64,000 nucleotides of DNA from Prunus persica. Lineage: Eukaryota; Streptophyta; Magnoliopsida; Rosales; Rosaceae. Under the pieces are notes generated by a model. It did no database searches. It saw only the letters and a program-made list of their open reading frames with translations, and had not been told where the DNA came from. This document shows positions 12,312 to 24,949 of this stretch, piece after piece. Position 1 is the first letter of the stretch, and each line of letters opens with the position of its first letter. Location of the stretch: NCBI RefSeq assembly GCF_000346465.2, contig NC_034013.1, forward strand, positions 13,460,486 to 13,524,485, read 5' to 3'. The translations under genes were made by a program, and so were the position numbers.

Positions 12312-14178
12312 TTAAGAGCATGAAACGGAGGAAACTGAGAGGTGGTAGAGAAAAGTATTGGCGTATTGAAAGGACAGTGTACCGCCATTGACCAGAGGCT
12401 TGCCATCGTTCACAAGGCAGTCGTTGTAGTGAAGGCGCTTGAAGATCCTAGGGTTCACAAGCCGAGCCGAGCTGAACCAACCACAGGTGAGGTGGATGCG
12501 AGAGATATCACAGCCGCTGGCACACACGTTCATGATCTCAACGGTGTAGGTGGGAATACCACTTGGCAGTGGGCCCGTGGGACCCTGGTTTATCACTATG
12601 TCTGCCTTGCTACACTTTTCTCCTGGAATTCTGTTTGGTTCGTCCATTTCTGTCGCTGAACAATTAAAAGCAAAACACAATTAAAAACAAAACAAAATTA
12701 AAGAAAGAAAAAGAATAAAAAAGGGTGTTTAGGCATTGAAATTAGGGTGCTGTGCATCCAATTAGACAATACAATGCAAACCGACCAAGCCTTCCAATAG
12801 GGCTGGCGGGGAGGGAGGGCATCTCCAGACAAAACACACTTTTGATAGGTGATTCACAGGAATAATACATGAAAAGTGAAAACAAACAAATCTAAACCCC
12901 AAAAAGGCTAAAATATGGAGAGAGATGGGATGGGATGGGACCATGAAGCTTCTGCTTTGCTTTCATTGTATCATCTAGGCTTAACTTTTGGGTATTGGAA
13001 AATTAACATTCAAGAAAAAAGTAAAGCGCTTTTAGTCAACATACCTTTTCACTTATAGAGTGACATTTCCATCTGTCAAACAGCCACTTACAGAAAGAAA
13101 AAAAGAGACAAGGTGCAATTGAAATTCATTGTATGCAAAAAATAAAATTGGCAGCCAGCTTGCAAATTGAATTCGGGCAAATTTATGCACCCAATTGGGC
13201 TTTATGCACACAAATTTCAAGAAATTATTTATAGACACCAAAGCAAGCATGTAGCCATGTACATAAAATAGTGTGTATTTTCAAATGGGTACCAAAACAA
13301 GGAATGAAAATTTGATGGGATATGGAGATCCCATTCAAAAGATGCCCATATGGACAACAAATGTTGCCCTGTGGGGCAAAGACAAAGCGCTAACGGTGCA
13401 CGTTAGCATAGCCTTAACCAGCAAAAGGACATGCACCTCTGACACCCAACCCCACCCATCTGACCAAGACTACCAAAATTCATTTGCGAGCAAATGGGTA
13501 CCGAATTCTGGTTGTCCCTCCCAGCACTCAGCTCTCAGCATCACTATTTTAGAAAAAATATAATAAATCCAGAAACCTAAATGCATTTCAATTGTCCAAT
13601 AGATACCGAATTGAAGAAATTAAATTAAATTAAATAATGCCAAGAATTTTTATTTAATTGGTTGATTTCTTACCACGAAGAAGAAGCTTGCGGTGGGTTG
13701 CAGTGAGAGTGTTGTTTCCTGCACCAGACGAGCTTGAACCCATGGAACCATGGCGGATGCTCATGAATACAGCTGCAAAACAAAATTCAAAAATTAAAAT
13801 GCGTAAAAAAAAATTAAAATTCAAAAAGAGGAAAATGCTTAATCATTGGATTTGGTCATCATGTTGAAATGCAGAAAAGACAAACACATGGACCCCTTGT
13901 GTTTGTGAAAGAGATGCCAAGAACAAACAAAACAAAAAACATAAAAGCGGATTTAATATATAAAAAAAATAAAGTAATAATTAAATAACGAAAATCAAAA
14001 GGAATGTGGAATCTGAGAAAATCGTGGCGTGCGTAAATCTTCTCCAGTAAGATCCAAAGGCGTCCGTACACGTACCATGGTCAAACGCAGGCGCGAACAG
14101 CAGCACTGCAGCCACTACTGCGAAGAAGACGAGTAAAGACGACGTAACGACCACACCGACTCGCCGAGTCATCATCAT
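12312..14178 (-). CDS. TPD1-like protein (TAPETUM DETERMINANT 1 family), secreted cysteine-rich ligand
   Basis: Arabidopsis TPD1 is the ligand of the EMS1/EXS receptor kinase in anther tapetum specification; TPD1-like paralogues act more widely. Three exons are read: 14076-14178, 13674-13772 and 12312-12655, 546 nt in total (181 aa). The N-terminus [11 protein letters not shown]... followed by a hydrophobic run ([14 protein letters not shown]) is a signal peptide or signal anchor. A basic stretch THRKLLLR ends exon 2 and may be a processing site. The conserved C-terminal domain shows [47 protein letters not shown] and [14 protein letters not shown]. It has six cysteines, the family pattern. 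Long GA-rich tracts lie upstream (14360-14480, 14750-14930). I cannot say whether this is the TPD1 orthologue or a paralogue. Confidence 0.88.
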
Positions 14179-15110
14179 CGCGTTGAGTGGACGAGTGAGT
14201 TGAGTTGAGAACGAACTCGGTTGCGAGAGTGAGCGCTGAGCTGACGAGCGAGTCGAAAACCTTGGCCCGCCCTGGAATATGAAGAGGCTGAAGCTGAACC
14301 TTCCACTGCAAGCTTGGGCGATAAGCAGAAGCTAAAAGCTAAAAGCTCTGCATTGAAAACAGAGAGTGAGAGAGAGAGATTGAAGGAACCGATGAATTTA
14401 TATCACATCAAAATCAATTGATCTCAATCAGTCAAAGAAAGAATAACCGTCGATTTGGAGAAGGAGAGAGAGAGAGGGCTGAGATTTGACTTCGTATAAA
14501 GTGGGAAAGGCTCACGGGGTTAATGAGGCTATAGGCTATACGCTAGGCTTTATTATAGGCTATGCAACAGGCAAAACGACGGCGATTTGAAGTTTTGAAG
14601 AGCAGAAGGTTCAGAATTGCAGGTGGTGGTGTTTGATTTTGAACATAAATAAACACAGAAAAAGGATGCGTTTCGGTGCAAATTGAAAACTGCAATGGCA
14701 ATGCGTGTGTGGGAAAATGGGGATTTTCCGGGAAAGTTTAGGCAGCGAAATTAGAGGAGAAAGAAAAAGAGAGAGAGAGTTTTAATAGACTGTAAATAGT
14801 AGTACTAGCGGTACAGGATAACCAAGGGACACAGAGCACACAAACATACACAGAGCAAAGTTGCAGAGAGAGGCAGACATTGTTGGTTCTTGCAGAGAGA
14901 GAAGGAGAGAGAGAGAGAGACTGCAGAAGCTCCAAGAGCGAGACAAAAATGGCAGAGCAAATCGTAGAAAGCTTTAAATGACAAAACACCACAATCCGCT
15001 AAAGCCGATCGAATTGCTATACGCATTTATTGTTCTCATCTCCGGCACAGATATACACAATACGAGTATAATATATATATGTAGGCCACGTATACGTACC
15101 TGTAATTAGG
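14179..15110 (-). promoter_or_regulatory. TPD1-like gene upstream region with GAGA tracts
   Basis: 5' flank of the TPD1-like gene. It holds repeated GA/TC-rich microsatellite tracts at about 14365-14385, 14463-14480, 14765-14780 and 14895-14925. Such GAGA stretches are known binding sites for plant BBR/BPC factors and are common in 5' leaders. I could not fix the transcription start. Confidence 0.4.
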
Positions 15111-16641
15111 GTTTTGGCAGTTGGTGGATCGAAGAGGAAGGTGGGAAGTCGTGTGCTCTGGTCTGGGTCTGGAGTGAGTGGTAAAAGCGGCAAGAGGTAA
15201 TTATTATATACTGATTAATTATTTTTTGGATTTTTGGATTTTTTTGGGGAGAGATTATTATTTGATTACATGGAAAATTAAATAAAGTGCACACGTGGGG
15301 GTTGTTAAACTGTTAACTGATGGAAAATGAATCATTAGGCAATTTTCATCCGATTTAGCGGGGAATGTTCAGGTATGATGTGGGTCCAGGGACCACACGG
15401 ATGACATTTGCCATTTTGCTCGTACACGTGTGTGTTCTTGTTAATGTTTTAGGACACGGACATGGACATTTTCGTGAAAATATTAGGACCATGTACATTG
15501 TCAAATTTTGTATTTTTCGGTAAATGGACATGGACTGGTTAGTATGCTGCTAACAGACTACTAAAACAATTCATTCTAGTTTGAATAAATGATTTTGTAT
15601 AGCAAATGATCCATTAGTATAGTGATTTGGAGCAATTGCTCCAGCAAAAATTTTCGGTTTGAATCATAGCATTCGTGTAGTGTGTGTGCATTTAATATGT
15701 TATTATTCCTTTCAATAGGGAATGTCCTAAAAAAATAAAATTGTATATGAAAAAATAAATAATTAAAGTAGTTTTGAAAACTATATAAATATACTTAATT
15801 TGAGGAATTCAAGTACATATAACCTATAGACTATTCCATAATAAATTGATCCTACATTAAAATCCAAATTTATATAATTTTTTATTAAATTCAAGAGTCT
15901 ATTTGGAAATGTTTTTATATGAAGGATTTTTGTAAGTATTTTTGTTAAAAGTATACTGTTGTAAGAAAATCCAAGCACTTCATGAAAAAACACGTACCAG
16001 TACCATTTTTAGAGAACACTAAAAACGCTTCTAGACATATTTTGCCATACACTGAAAAATCAAAAGCCTTTGTAGCTCTTTTGAGAAAAGCGTTTTTAAC
16101 ACTTCCATGAACACTCCAAAACAAAACCTACACTTCTACCTTTCTTTTGGGTCGAAATAGATAGTCCACTTCTAATTTATCTATTGAATTTTGGGTCGAA
16201 CCTATTAAAAATTTGAAAAGTTCCACCAGCAAAGCCCAATTCATGATGAGATTTATAATACCCTAGCGAAATTCGAGGGTGTCTATAATTCTAAAGCCCA
16301 ACATTACTCAGAGAATGAAAAGACGATGTAACGGGAGGAGAAGAAAAAGAGTAGATATAAAACCCCTGTACTCTATACAATACTTACACCGCATCATTCT
16401 GATCCAAATCTTGGTGGCACAAAAAACCATCACATATTGATGCTTACATAGTTCATATCACCCCTCTCTTTGCTATCTTTTTGCATTACAACATCTACCA
16501 AGGCACTAGTGAGAAAGAAGGCTGGGCATGTTCACCAACCATCCAAAGAATTCCTGATCTACGTTAGGCTACTTCTGAAATTCAGGTCAAACTACATTCC
16601 GCCGCGTCCTAAAGACCTACTGAATACAATGGCGAGAGGGC
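15111..16641. other. intergenic
   Basis: AT-rich spacer with no supportable gene. Short frames at 15106-15294 and 15781-15993 have no recognisable domain. The right end is the 3' flank of the MORC gene. Confidence 0.45.
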
Positions 16642-19600
16642 TTATCTATTGGATTTGAAATTAGCAGACTTCATTACTTCCAGTGCCCTTACCTTGTCCA
16701 GCAATTCTTCAATCGTATTGGATGCATCCTAAAAAAACAGCAAGCAAATAAGGGGGAAGACTACCTTAAAAAGTGAAACATGTGAACAAAACACTACTCA
16801 AACTGGGCTGACCTGCAGCTTCTTTCTCAAATTGGCCTCTTCATTGTCTCGTCGTTCCCTCTCCTCGGAGAATATCCCAATTAGAGTGTCTTGTTCCTTG
16901 TTCATTTCCACAATTTTTTGTTGTGCCGCTTGGAGCTGATCACAAGACCAGGAAGTAATGATAAAATATAAATAGAATGCAAAGAGAACAATCTGTTACT
17001 TTGATCTACTTCATACTTTTCCAGCCTCTCGGTGAGAATAGATAATATAGGCCGATGAATACCTGAGTTTCAAGTGACTTGCACCTATCCCTTTCACACT
17101 GCAAGTCCTGCAGCAAATCAGCTGAAGCTGCCCCATCCTTTTTCTCCAATCTATATAGAAGGAAAGAGCTGACGATGACTGCCAAGTAATAATAAGGTGA
17201 TACAGTACTGAAGCAAACATAAAGCGACGTACAAATATTTATATGTAGTGGTGAAAAGGACAGAACAAGTACCTTTCCTTCAGTTCACAATTCTCTTTTC
17301 TCAATTGCTCCACTACGCCTAAATCACCCTCCAAGACAGAACAATCACCATTGACATTATTCCCCTGCCAATTGAACAAAATCCATTAGCAAAAGCCTAT
17401 CATCAGAAATATAACCATCTAATGCAAAGCAATAAGTGGAACTGAAATGACTGGAAGTAACCTTTGACTTGGAACGTGAGGTGGGCAGATTGGTTCCCCC
17501 ACATGGCCAACAATCTTGCTGAGACTGAATATCTTCCGTGCATGAAGATAACCGAGTCACACCCTGGCCATCTTTCCCGGAATCTTTTTTAGTAGCAAAT
17601 CCCTTATGACTACTGTCATTTTCTTGCTTATCAGACATGGCTGTCGAAGGTGGTGATGGTTCAGAAGAACTTGATGATCCTTCCCCAGATTTTGTGGGCG
17701 TTTGCACTCTATGTGTGCCTTCATCAGAAATATGTACAGTCGCATGCCCATGGTACGCTTGTTTAGAAAATCTTTTTGAAGATTTTAAATCAACTTTCTG
17801 AAATGCATGTGAACGGAGCTTGTCAGGAACTGATAATGGTCTCTTGCTGCCTGACTTAGTAGCACCATTCGTTTTAGAGGGAGAAGTTTCAGGAAAATAA
17901 TCAGAAGTCACTACAAGAAACAAAATGTTTATGAGTTGACAAGGTTGACATGAATTTTTGAATCACTACAAACTGCATAGACCACAGCAAAAAGAAAGGC
18001 TGCCGAAAAGAATGCAGGGTCCATGACATACCTTTATCTGCAGAGCCGTTGATAAGCTTCTTATTACGCCTTGGAGCATAGCCAATTTTATGACAATAAT
18101 TATTCCTATATATGCAGTAGTGAATGTCCATTTGTGAGTATCAAAACAACAAAGCAACCCATAGAAGTATGGACGCATTGTTCGCAATTAGCTAAAGCAC
18201 AAACCAGTAATTCTTTTGCATAGTTATCAATTTTCCCTCGAGTCTTGAAAGAACTGTTGTACGCTCAAAACCCTGTTTATCATGTGCTGGTTCAACAAAA
18301 TTGGCTTCTAAGAGACCTGCAAGAATAAAATGCCTCAGAAGAAAGCTCAACTTCAGCTAAGATTTTAAGTGAGGGAACTTGAATCCATAAACAATACCTA
18401 TAACACCACGGCCGTCACTTCCTGCAGCATTCCAAAGCCTCCAAAATGGCTGGGTATAAAAAAGAACTTCGTGTAAGAAAACTTCCAAAGTTTATCAACT
18501 TGTGCTTAAATACTGATGTAAAGATCATTGCTCAAACAGGAAATCCAAGAGTGAATACTTCATTGAAAAGGCAACAAACTTAGAAATAATGAAGTTTAAA
18601 ACTAAAAATACCTTAATCAGTCGATTTTTGTGATAAACATTGAACCCTTGAACATCGATGTGATGTTTTGCATCCTTCACAAACCCAATGGTGACAACGG
18701 CAACCATCTGATTATGAGAGTTGCATGCCATTAGAAAGACAACAGAAAAAGTAAGCAACATTAGTAAATTAATTTTTTTTAATACATTACATTTGACTCC
18801 TTTGGAATCCCATCAGCACCAGGCTGTGGCCGATATGTGACTTGCTGGGACATCATCATATCATTCACTATGTTGTGGTGCTCAACATCCTTCCCACGAA
18901 GAATGATTCGGAAGTTATGAGGAAGCCGCAAATAGAGAATTGATGCATAGCTCTGGAGTCAAAATGATGAAACATATTAATAAAGTTGACATATAGACTA
19001 ATTCTGTCTTAAAAATAGAACAGGACCCATGTTACAAAATTCTTTTCACTCAACACTCAGTTTATTTCTTATTCTAATCTCTCCTAATTCTTAATATGGA
19101 AAAAAAATATCTAACCTTAGACTAATAAATAATGTAGTCAAAGACTCTGACTAGAGGAGTGGGGGAGGGTTGTTGTATAATATAGGGTTCTGAACGCTGG
19201 TCCAAGACCCAATCAAGAACAGGGAAATGATAGTTGGGCAACCAGGATGGTGAAATTTGACTTTACCCTCAATGAGTGCCGGTAGGTCAAGAAAAAACGA
19301 GAGTTGGGAAATTCTTTAGCCATTTGTATATTCTTTTCAGCTCGATTGACACCTCTAATTTGAATATCCTGCAAAATCAGACACCATATATAACTGCTAG
19401 AATAGCAAAGCCATTGGAACAAAAAAGATAATATATATATATATATATATAACTCATGAATCAACATACATGTGGATCAGCATCGAAATCCAGCTCCAGC
19501 TGTCCTTCATCATCCTCCCAAAGGTTGTATATGATAATTCGGGTGCCATGGTTTTTCATCATATAGAACTAAACAGTAGTAAAAATAACAAAATCAATGA

Positions 19601-22600
19601 CAAAAAAATCTGCATAAGATAGTTCCATACCATCTTACCAATTTGGTATAAGCCCTACAACAGTATTGAAGTACCTGATGATGCAGGTCTTCTTCATTAG
19701 AAAATGGTGACCATTGAACTATTGTTTCCACATTTTTGTTCCAATCACTTAGAGAGGATCGTAACATCTTGCTCCAAGCCCCTTGTCTTCTCTCATAATC
19801 AAGCTTTTCATTTCATGCACACAACAGAAGACATCATTTTATTCAGGTATGCTAACTTAGCAATAAATAAGAAAGCGCACTAATCATATTCCATCTTAAC
19901 AAAATACAAACAAGCGAACATCTACAAATTATGGTTGCTTTGCTGATAAAGGATCAGCATGTAACTTAAGCAATGATTCTTTTTTGAGGGATTTGTATAA
20001 GTTTATTGAAAATCCAAAAGACGAGCACTCAAGTGGTAATAAAAACAAAGGAATTGTAAAATCTAACAGCAATTACAACAAAGAATTACGTCCAAAAAAC
20101 AGTATCCCCAAAAAATTATCCTCCACCACTAAAACCAAATGATCCACCCTGTCAAACATCCTACTTCTTTCTTCTCTCAAAACATACCAAACACCTTGTG
20201 GGCAAACTCATTATATAAACAAAGAAAAACCCCAGCTAACATCCTCGATGAAACATCCTTAAAATCAAATTGTTCATGCTGAGACTGTTAAGGACTGGTG
20301 TGATAGAAGTGGATGTACACCACCTATTCGCCGACCACTACTCATGCCTGAGGTTGTGAACATGCAATCCACCAAAGGTGCTCAAAAAGAGATGGATGCA
20401 AAACTACATATTTACCTAACCCAAAAAGGTTTATACATCAATGATGCCTCAAAACGTGCACCTCACAAGATAAAGTTATCCCTTTTGATTCTAGCACAGC
20501 TTTTTAAGTTCCAATTAACAGTTAAATCCCGACCTACCTCACTGATGTGACAACTGAATACGTGTGAAGTCTCATCGAATAAACAAAAAGACTTGAGACT
20601 ATGTATGAAGTCCATGAGATAGAAAGGGTTAAATGTCATTACCATGGGAACTACAATATCTTCCTTTCCCGTGCTCTTCAAAAATGTGTAAGACAGCAAT
20701 CCAATGCTCTGTGTTGCACTAAAATCAATGTCAACATGTCTCAATGAGTTTCAGAAGTAGAAAAATTAATAAAAGCATAGAGGAAAAAAATGGATTTTTT
20801 TTAATAAAAGAGAGAGAAAAGTGGTAACTATGACCATAAATACAAAATAACATAATTGTCTTCACACTTTTTTTTCAAGTACTGGTTTTAACTAATACTG
20901 CTTCAGTCACAAAAACTGAAAACAAGCGTCATTCACCATAACAGGTCTAAATCCACTTGAGCAACAAATGATATACATATTAGACTGCTTAATAGTTCCA
21001 AGATAATTAATCATTCTCATTTTATAGACAGTCATTCTCCATGCCAAAGTGGATACAAGAGATGGAAGCAGAAAAGTCTATAAGCAATCATTATTTCTCA
21101 ACCTTACATGCAACTACAAATTCATAAATCCATCCATCTTTCCACATAAGCTAAAGAAAATTACCATTACTAACCAAACAGGAAAAGCAATGTGAAAGAA
21201 ACAACAATAAACAAATATGAACAGAAAGAAACCTTTTTCCATCTTTTCCATTGCAACGAGAGAACACGATTACATCTGCTCCGAGCCTCATGGTGCTTGT
21301 TTTAAAACCATTTCCATCTGCATAAACAAGCAACTAACATGATTTTTGGGAGATATATCTATAAATAGAAAAACAGAGACACTTTGGTTTAATACTGGTG
21401 TTATACATTGTCCTATAGTGTTCGCAACTTTGCTTTTCGCAGAATACCCCAATGACATGCAGTGCCGCATCTTATCGGGATCCATCCCACCACCGTTATC
21501 TGCAATACACATCAAATGGATTTCCCAACAAAAAAATAATAGAAATTATGAATAAAAGTAAAACCTCTTAGCATTCTCCGAAATACAACCAACAGAAAAA
21601 TACCTTCAATCAGCAACATTCTGCTTTGGTCTTTCTTATTTTCAACCATATCTAGGTTAACATATGTCGCACCACTACAAACCTGTGGATAAAATGAAGA
21701 AATAGGTCCAAGCAGTGATGAAAAAAACCCATGCACACAAAAACATAACGAAAATTATGAACGAAAAGCTACCTCATCCAACGCATTGTCTAAGAGCTCT
21801 GCAAAAGCTGCAAAACATCACAGGGTTACACTCAAGCATTAAGCATAGAGGTCAAAATCCAGCATTACACAGGAACGATTAAATTTACCTCCAAGAGCCC
21901 ACTTATGGCTTGTTGCGTTGGAATGCAAAAACTTCGGATGAACCCTGACATGGTCCATCCCACCTGCATATTTAAAAGTAAACTTTGTTAAATATCATAT
22001 TTGCAGCCGTGCTTGATCCATATAAAAGCACCATTAATCATGCTACACTCTTCAATTTGGGCAATAGACCCCATGTCAAAGCAAAACCCACTCTTGCATG
22101 TCAAGAAGGATTCTTTTAACTAAGTGAAGCAGTAAACTTCCATCATATTGTCTCCATATCCGTAGGACGAAAATATTTAAAATTTTATCGGTGACCAAAC
22201 AGATCATAGTAAAAACTTGTGAAAATTGTCGGATGATCCGTAGGCGGGGACCAATTATAGTAATTTGTTTCAACCGAAAGATAAACAAAGACAAGGATAA
22301 TCTTTCTAAAACAAGAAAAAAGAAGCACAAAGAGAACAATGTAGCAGATTTTGAAGAGCGAGAGAGAGCTTTAGATTACCAGCAGTAGATTCCCAGTTGC
22401 CACAAGGAGCTCCCTCATAATCCCCAGCCTTCCAAAACTGCTTACATCTAGGCCGACTGACCACCCCAGTATTTTCGACGCGCGTTACAGCCGCATCTGG
22501 CGCCGGAAGCATCGGCGCCACCCCCTCCGGCGGCAGAGGACTCAGAAAACCAACCGGCAAAACGACACCCATCCCGTCTCGCTTCCTCTTCTTCGCCAAA

Positions 22601-22797
22601 CCCCCCGAAACGCCTCCGACATCGTCCGAATCGTCCGAGTCCGACTCGCCGCTACTGCTGCTGCTGCTACTACTCGTGCTCAGATCGATTACCCACCCTG
22701 GTGGTGGCACCACCTTCGAAGTGACGCCGTTTGGTTTCCCCGTAGGATGTGGAACATTAGAAGTTTCCAGAAGCTCCTGCTTCACCGTGGCTTCCAT
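16642..22797 (-). CDS. MORC: MORC family GHKL ATPase (MICRORCHIDIA 4/7-like)
   Basis: Plant MORC proteins are nuclear GHKL/S5 ATPases that compact chromatin, help RNA-directed silencing and modulate immunity. I read twenty exons, 2526 nt in total (841 aa): 22380-22797, 21889-21963, 21773-21807, 21604-21682, 21407-21499, 21233-21317, 20643-20718, 19675-19803, 19470-19568, 19267-19368, 18791-18952, 18612-18707, 18398-18449, 18205-18316, 18032-18105, 17462-17910, 17273-17364, 17063-17150, 16813-16935 and 16642-16728. The disordered N-terminus has a Ser run. The ATPase motifs are ELLDNALDE (about residue 170), DNGGGMDPDKM (about 205) and YGNGFKTSTMRLGADV (about 235). The S5 part follows (LWEDDEGQLELDFD, LRLPHNFRIILRGKDVE, PFWRLWNAAGSDGRGVIG). 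Next come a basic patch (YAPRRNKKLINGS), a Ser/Lys-rich linker and a C-terminal coiled coil (residues about 713-841). There is no CW zinc finger, as usual in plants. Clade assignment is from memory. Confidence 0.93.
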
Positions 22798-23499
22798 GGC
22801 TGATAGCTTGAAAACAGGAAACTCAAAAGGCGAACAACAAAGCAGAATTTATGGAGGTTTTTTTTCTTTTCCGCTTTCCCTCTGCACTCTTTTGAGTTTT
22901 GAGCTTTAAACTTTTCTTTTTTATTTGTTGATGCGAAGATCATCAAGTCACGGGTGGGATACTGCTCTGGGGACGAGTCTACGGGAATCCAACTGCAACT
23001 CATATTATTACACACACACCCAATAATTAGGACAAAAATTAGTGGTTGGGTCAATATAAGTGGTAACAGGTGTGGTTCTGGCTCATTCCTGATTTGGTAA
23101 ATTATAATTGAACTATATGTAGGGACCATACTCCTTAATTAATTGTTAATACAATTGACTAATACAAGTCGATTATGGATTATGTTATAAACTATATGTA
23201 ATGGATGCCCACCATATGTCACATCGTGCCCAACTATACCTACCATATAACTCGCCCTCCCAACAACTTACTATATTGCCTTTGTATTCGAAATGCCTAT
23301 AAATGGCCAAACAACCCAAAAAGTGAAGTGGGGATTATGGGTGTGTACTTCAACTTTTTCAATGTGTGGGTCCTACATAAGTTATACAATTTCTCTAGTG
23401 GTATTTCTTTTTTTAAGTTCGATTATCTTGTTCTTCATTAATCAATAATAAAATTAAAATTAAAAATTGAAAAAGAAAATTAAATTGAGGAAAAAATTG
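22798..23499. other. MORC promoter side and spacer before the LTR element
   Basis: 5' flank of the MORC gene, then AT-rich DNA up to the target-site duplication of the retrotransposon. No gene recognised. Confidence 0.45.
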
Positions 23500-23504
23500 G
23501 GAAC

Positions 23505-23686
23505 TGTTGTAAATAATAAGGTGGAGCCCACCTCCACTTGGAAGAGGCTTTGCCTACAAAAGGGTTCACACCCTTCCTTTGTAATATGAGATTGAGAATA
23601 CTAAGATTGACAGAGATATGAATAGAGAGAAAACATTCTCTTCTCTCCATCTCAATTCCCTCTCCAATTCCTCTAGATTTATAACA
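23505..23686 (+). repeat. 5' LTR, 182 bp
   Basis: Starts TG and ends CA, and is matched along its whole length by 30158-30339. It contains GGTGGAGCCCACCTCC and ends CTCTAGATTTATAACA, followed by the primer-binding-like site. The target duplication GGAAC lies directly before it. Confidence 0.92.
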
Positions 23687-23794
23687 CGTTATCAGCACGA
23701 TTTCGTTCAAACAATACCAGCTGAATTTTATGATGAAACCCAGTTAGAAAAACACAACTGATACACTCTCTTCCTCTGAGCAATTTTCAAGCTA

Positions 23795-24001
23795 TTGAAA
23801 ATGAGTTCTCAGATTTGCAGATCCGCTCTTAGAGCTGCCAGGTCCTTCACCCATTTAAATTCAAATCCCCAAAAACCCAATTTTTCTGTACCAGACCACT
23901 CTCTCTGCTCTCTCTCTCTTGAAATCCCAGAGAAGAAGAGAGTAAAAAAGCTCAGACCCCACCACAAGTCCAATATGGCCCAGCAATCCAACGACTTATG
24001 A
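23795..24001 (+). pseudogene. presequence-like gene fragment inside the LTR element
   Basis: A 68-codon frame opens MKMSSQICRSALRAARSF, then has Pro- and Ser-rich text and ends MAQQSNDL. The start resembles a plant mitochondrial presequence (Arg- and Ser-rich, no acidic residues). It ends at a TGA that overlaps, in another frame, the start of TPR-like coding sequence. This suggests two unrelated host fragments joined. I infer transduplication; the donor gene is not identified. Confidence 0.5.
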
Positions 24002-24503
24002 ACAGAGCGAGATTGCTTCGGCTGTGGGGCTCCTGGACGCGGCTCTGGCCATCTCGCCTCGCCTGGAACAAGCCCTTGAACTGAAAGCCAGGTCTCTGCT
24101 CAATCTCAGGCGCTTCAAGGACGTGGCTGATATGCTTCAGGATTACATTCCCAGCCTCAAAATGGCATCCGATGACTCTGCCTACGACTCTTCCTCTCAG
24201 CCGCTTTCCAGGGAGCGAGTCAAGCTTCTCTCATCTAACTCCAACTCCTCCTCTGCCTCGCCGGATCGGGATCCTTCCTTCAAGTGTTTCTCTGTCTTCG
24301 ACTTGAAAAGGAAGGTCATGGCAGGCCTATGCACATTTGGGTCTTCCGGGGGCTCATCAAATGAGTCAGCAATGTCAAAGGTGGAGGTGGTGGAGCAAGA
24401 CTACGTGGGGATGTCATCTGAGGCAACCTCATACCCAGCTGAGGTGGTGGTGCAGGGAAGCAGCCAAAGCCATGTGCATGGGGTGAGCGTGGTAGAATCT
24501 TGA
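23999..24503 (+). pseudogene. TPR-protein N-terminal fragment captured in the LTR element
   Basis: The frame reads EQSEIASAVGLLDAALAIS, then LELKARSLLNLRRFKDVADM and LQDYIPSLKMASDD, and further on KCFSVFDLKRKVMAGL. This matches my memory of the N-terminal exon of a plant tetratricopeptide protein family (the Arabidopsis TPR13/16 type), in which the helices RSLLxLRRFKDVADMLQDYIPSLK are highly conserved. The remaining TPRs are absent: after KVMAGLC the sequence becomes an unrelated Ser/Val-rich tail and stops at 24503. No upstream ATG is in frame after the joint, so it is a processed fragment rather than a gene. It lies in the sense orientation of the retroelement. Confidence 0.65.
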
Positions 24504-24949
24504 CTACTAAAGTTGGGTGCTGAGTTACACTGTGTTCTCTGCTACTGACCCCAAGAGGAGTGCTAGAGACTCCCATGTTCCGCCATCATTTCGCTTTCAC
24601 TGTTACAAGGCACTGGAGTATATTTAATTGAAAAGTGAGATACACAGCAAGTTGATCAGCCTAGTGGAAAGCAAAGGATTATTGCCAGGGATATGAACAC
24701 CCACCGAAATAAAGGGATAAGTACTCTGCCTCACTCTATTTCCTTCAATTAAATACATTATTAAAATACCTACAGAATTTAATACTCATGACCAGTGTAG
24801 ATTGCAGGTGGAAAGAAGAAAAGCCAACGTGATATATCTAGCTTTCACTAATATATCAGTATAACAATATTACACTATTTGATCGTGGTGTTGATAAGAA
24901 CCCACAAATAATTGTCTTTACTTTTTCTACACATTTATTTTATTTACTA

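Noticed and set aside
12342..12659. 105-codon plus-strand frame
   Set aside because: Antisense shadow of the TPD1-like final exon.
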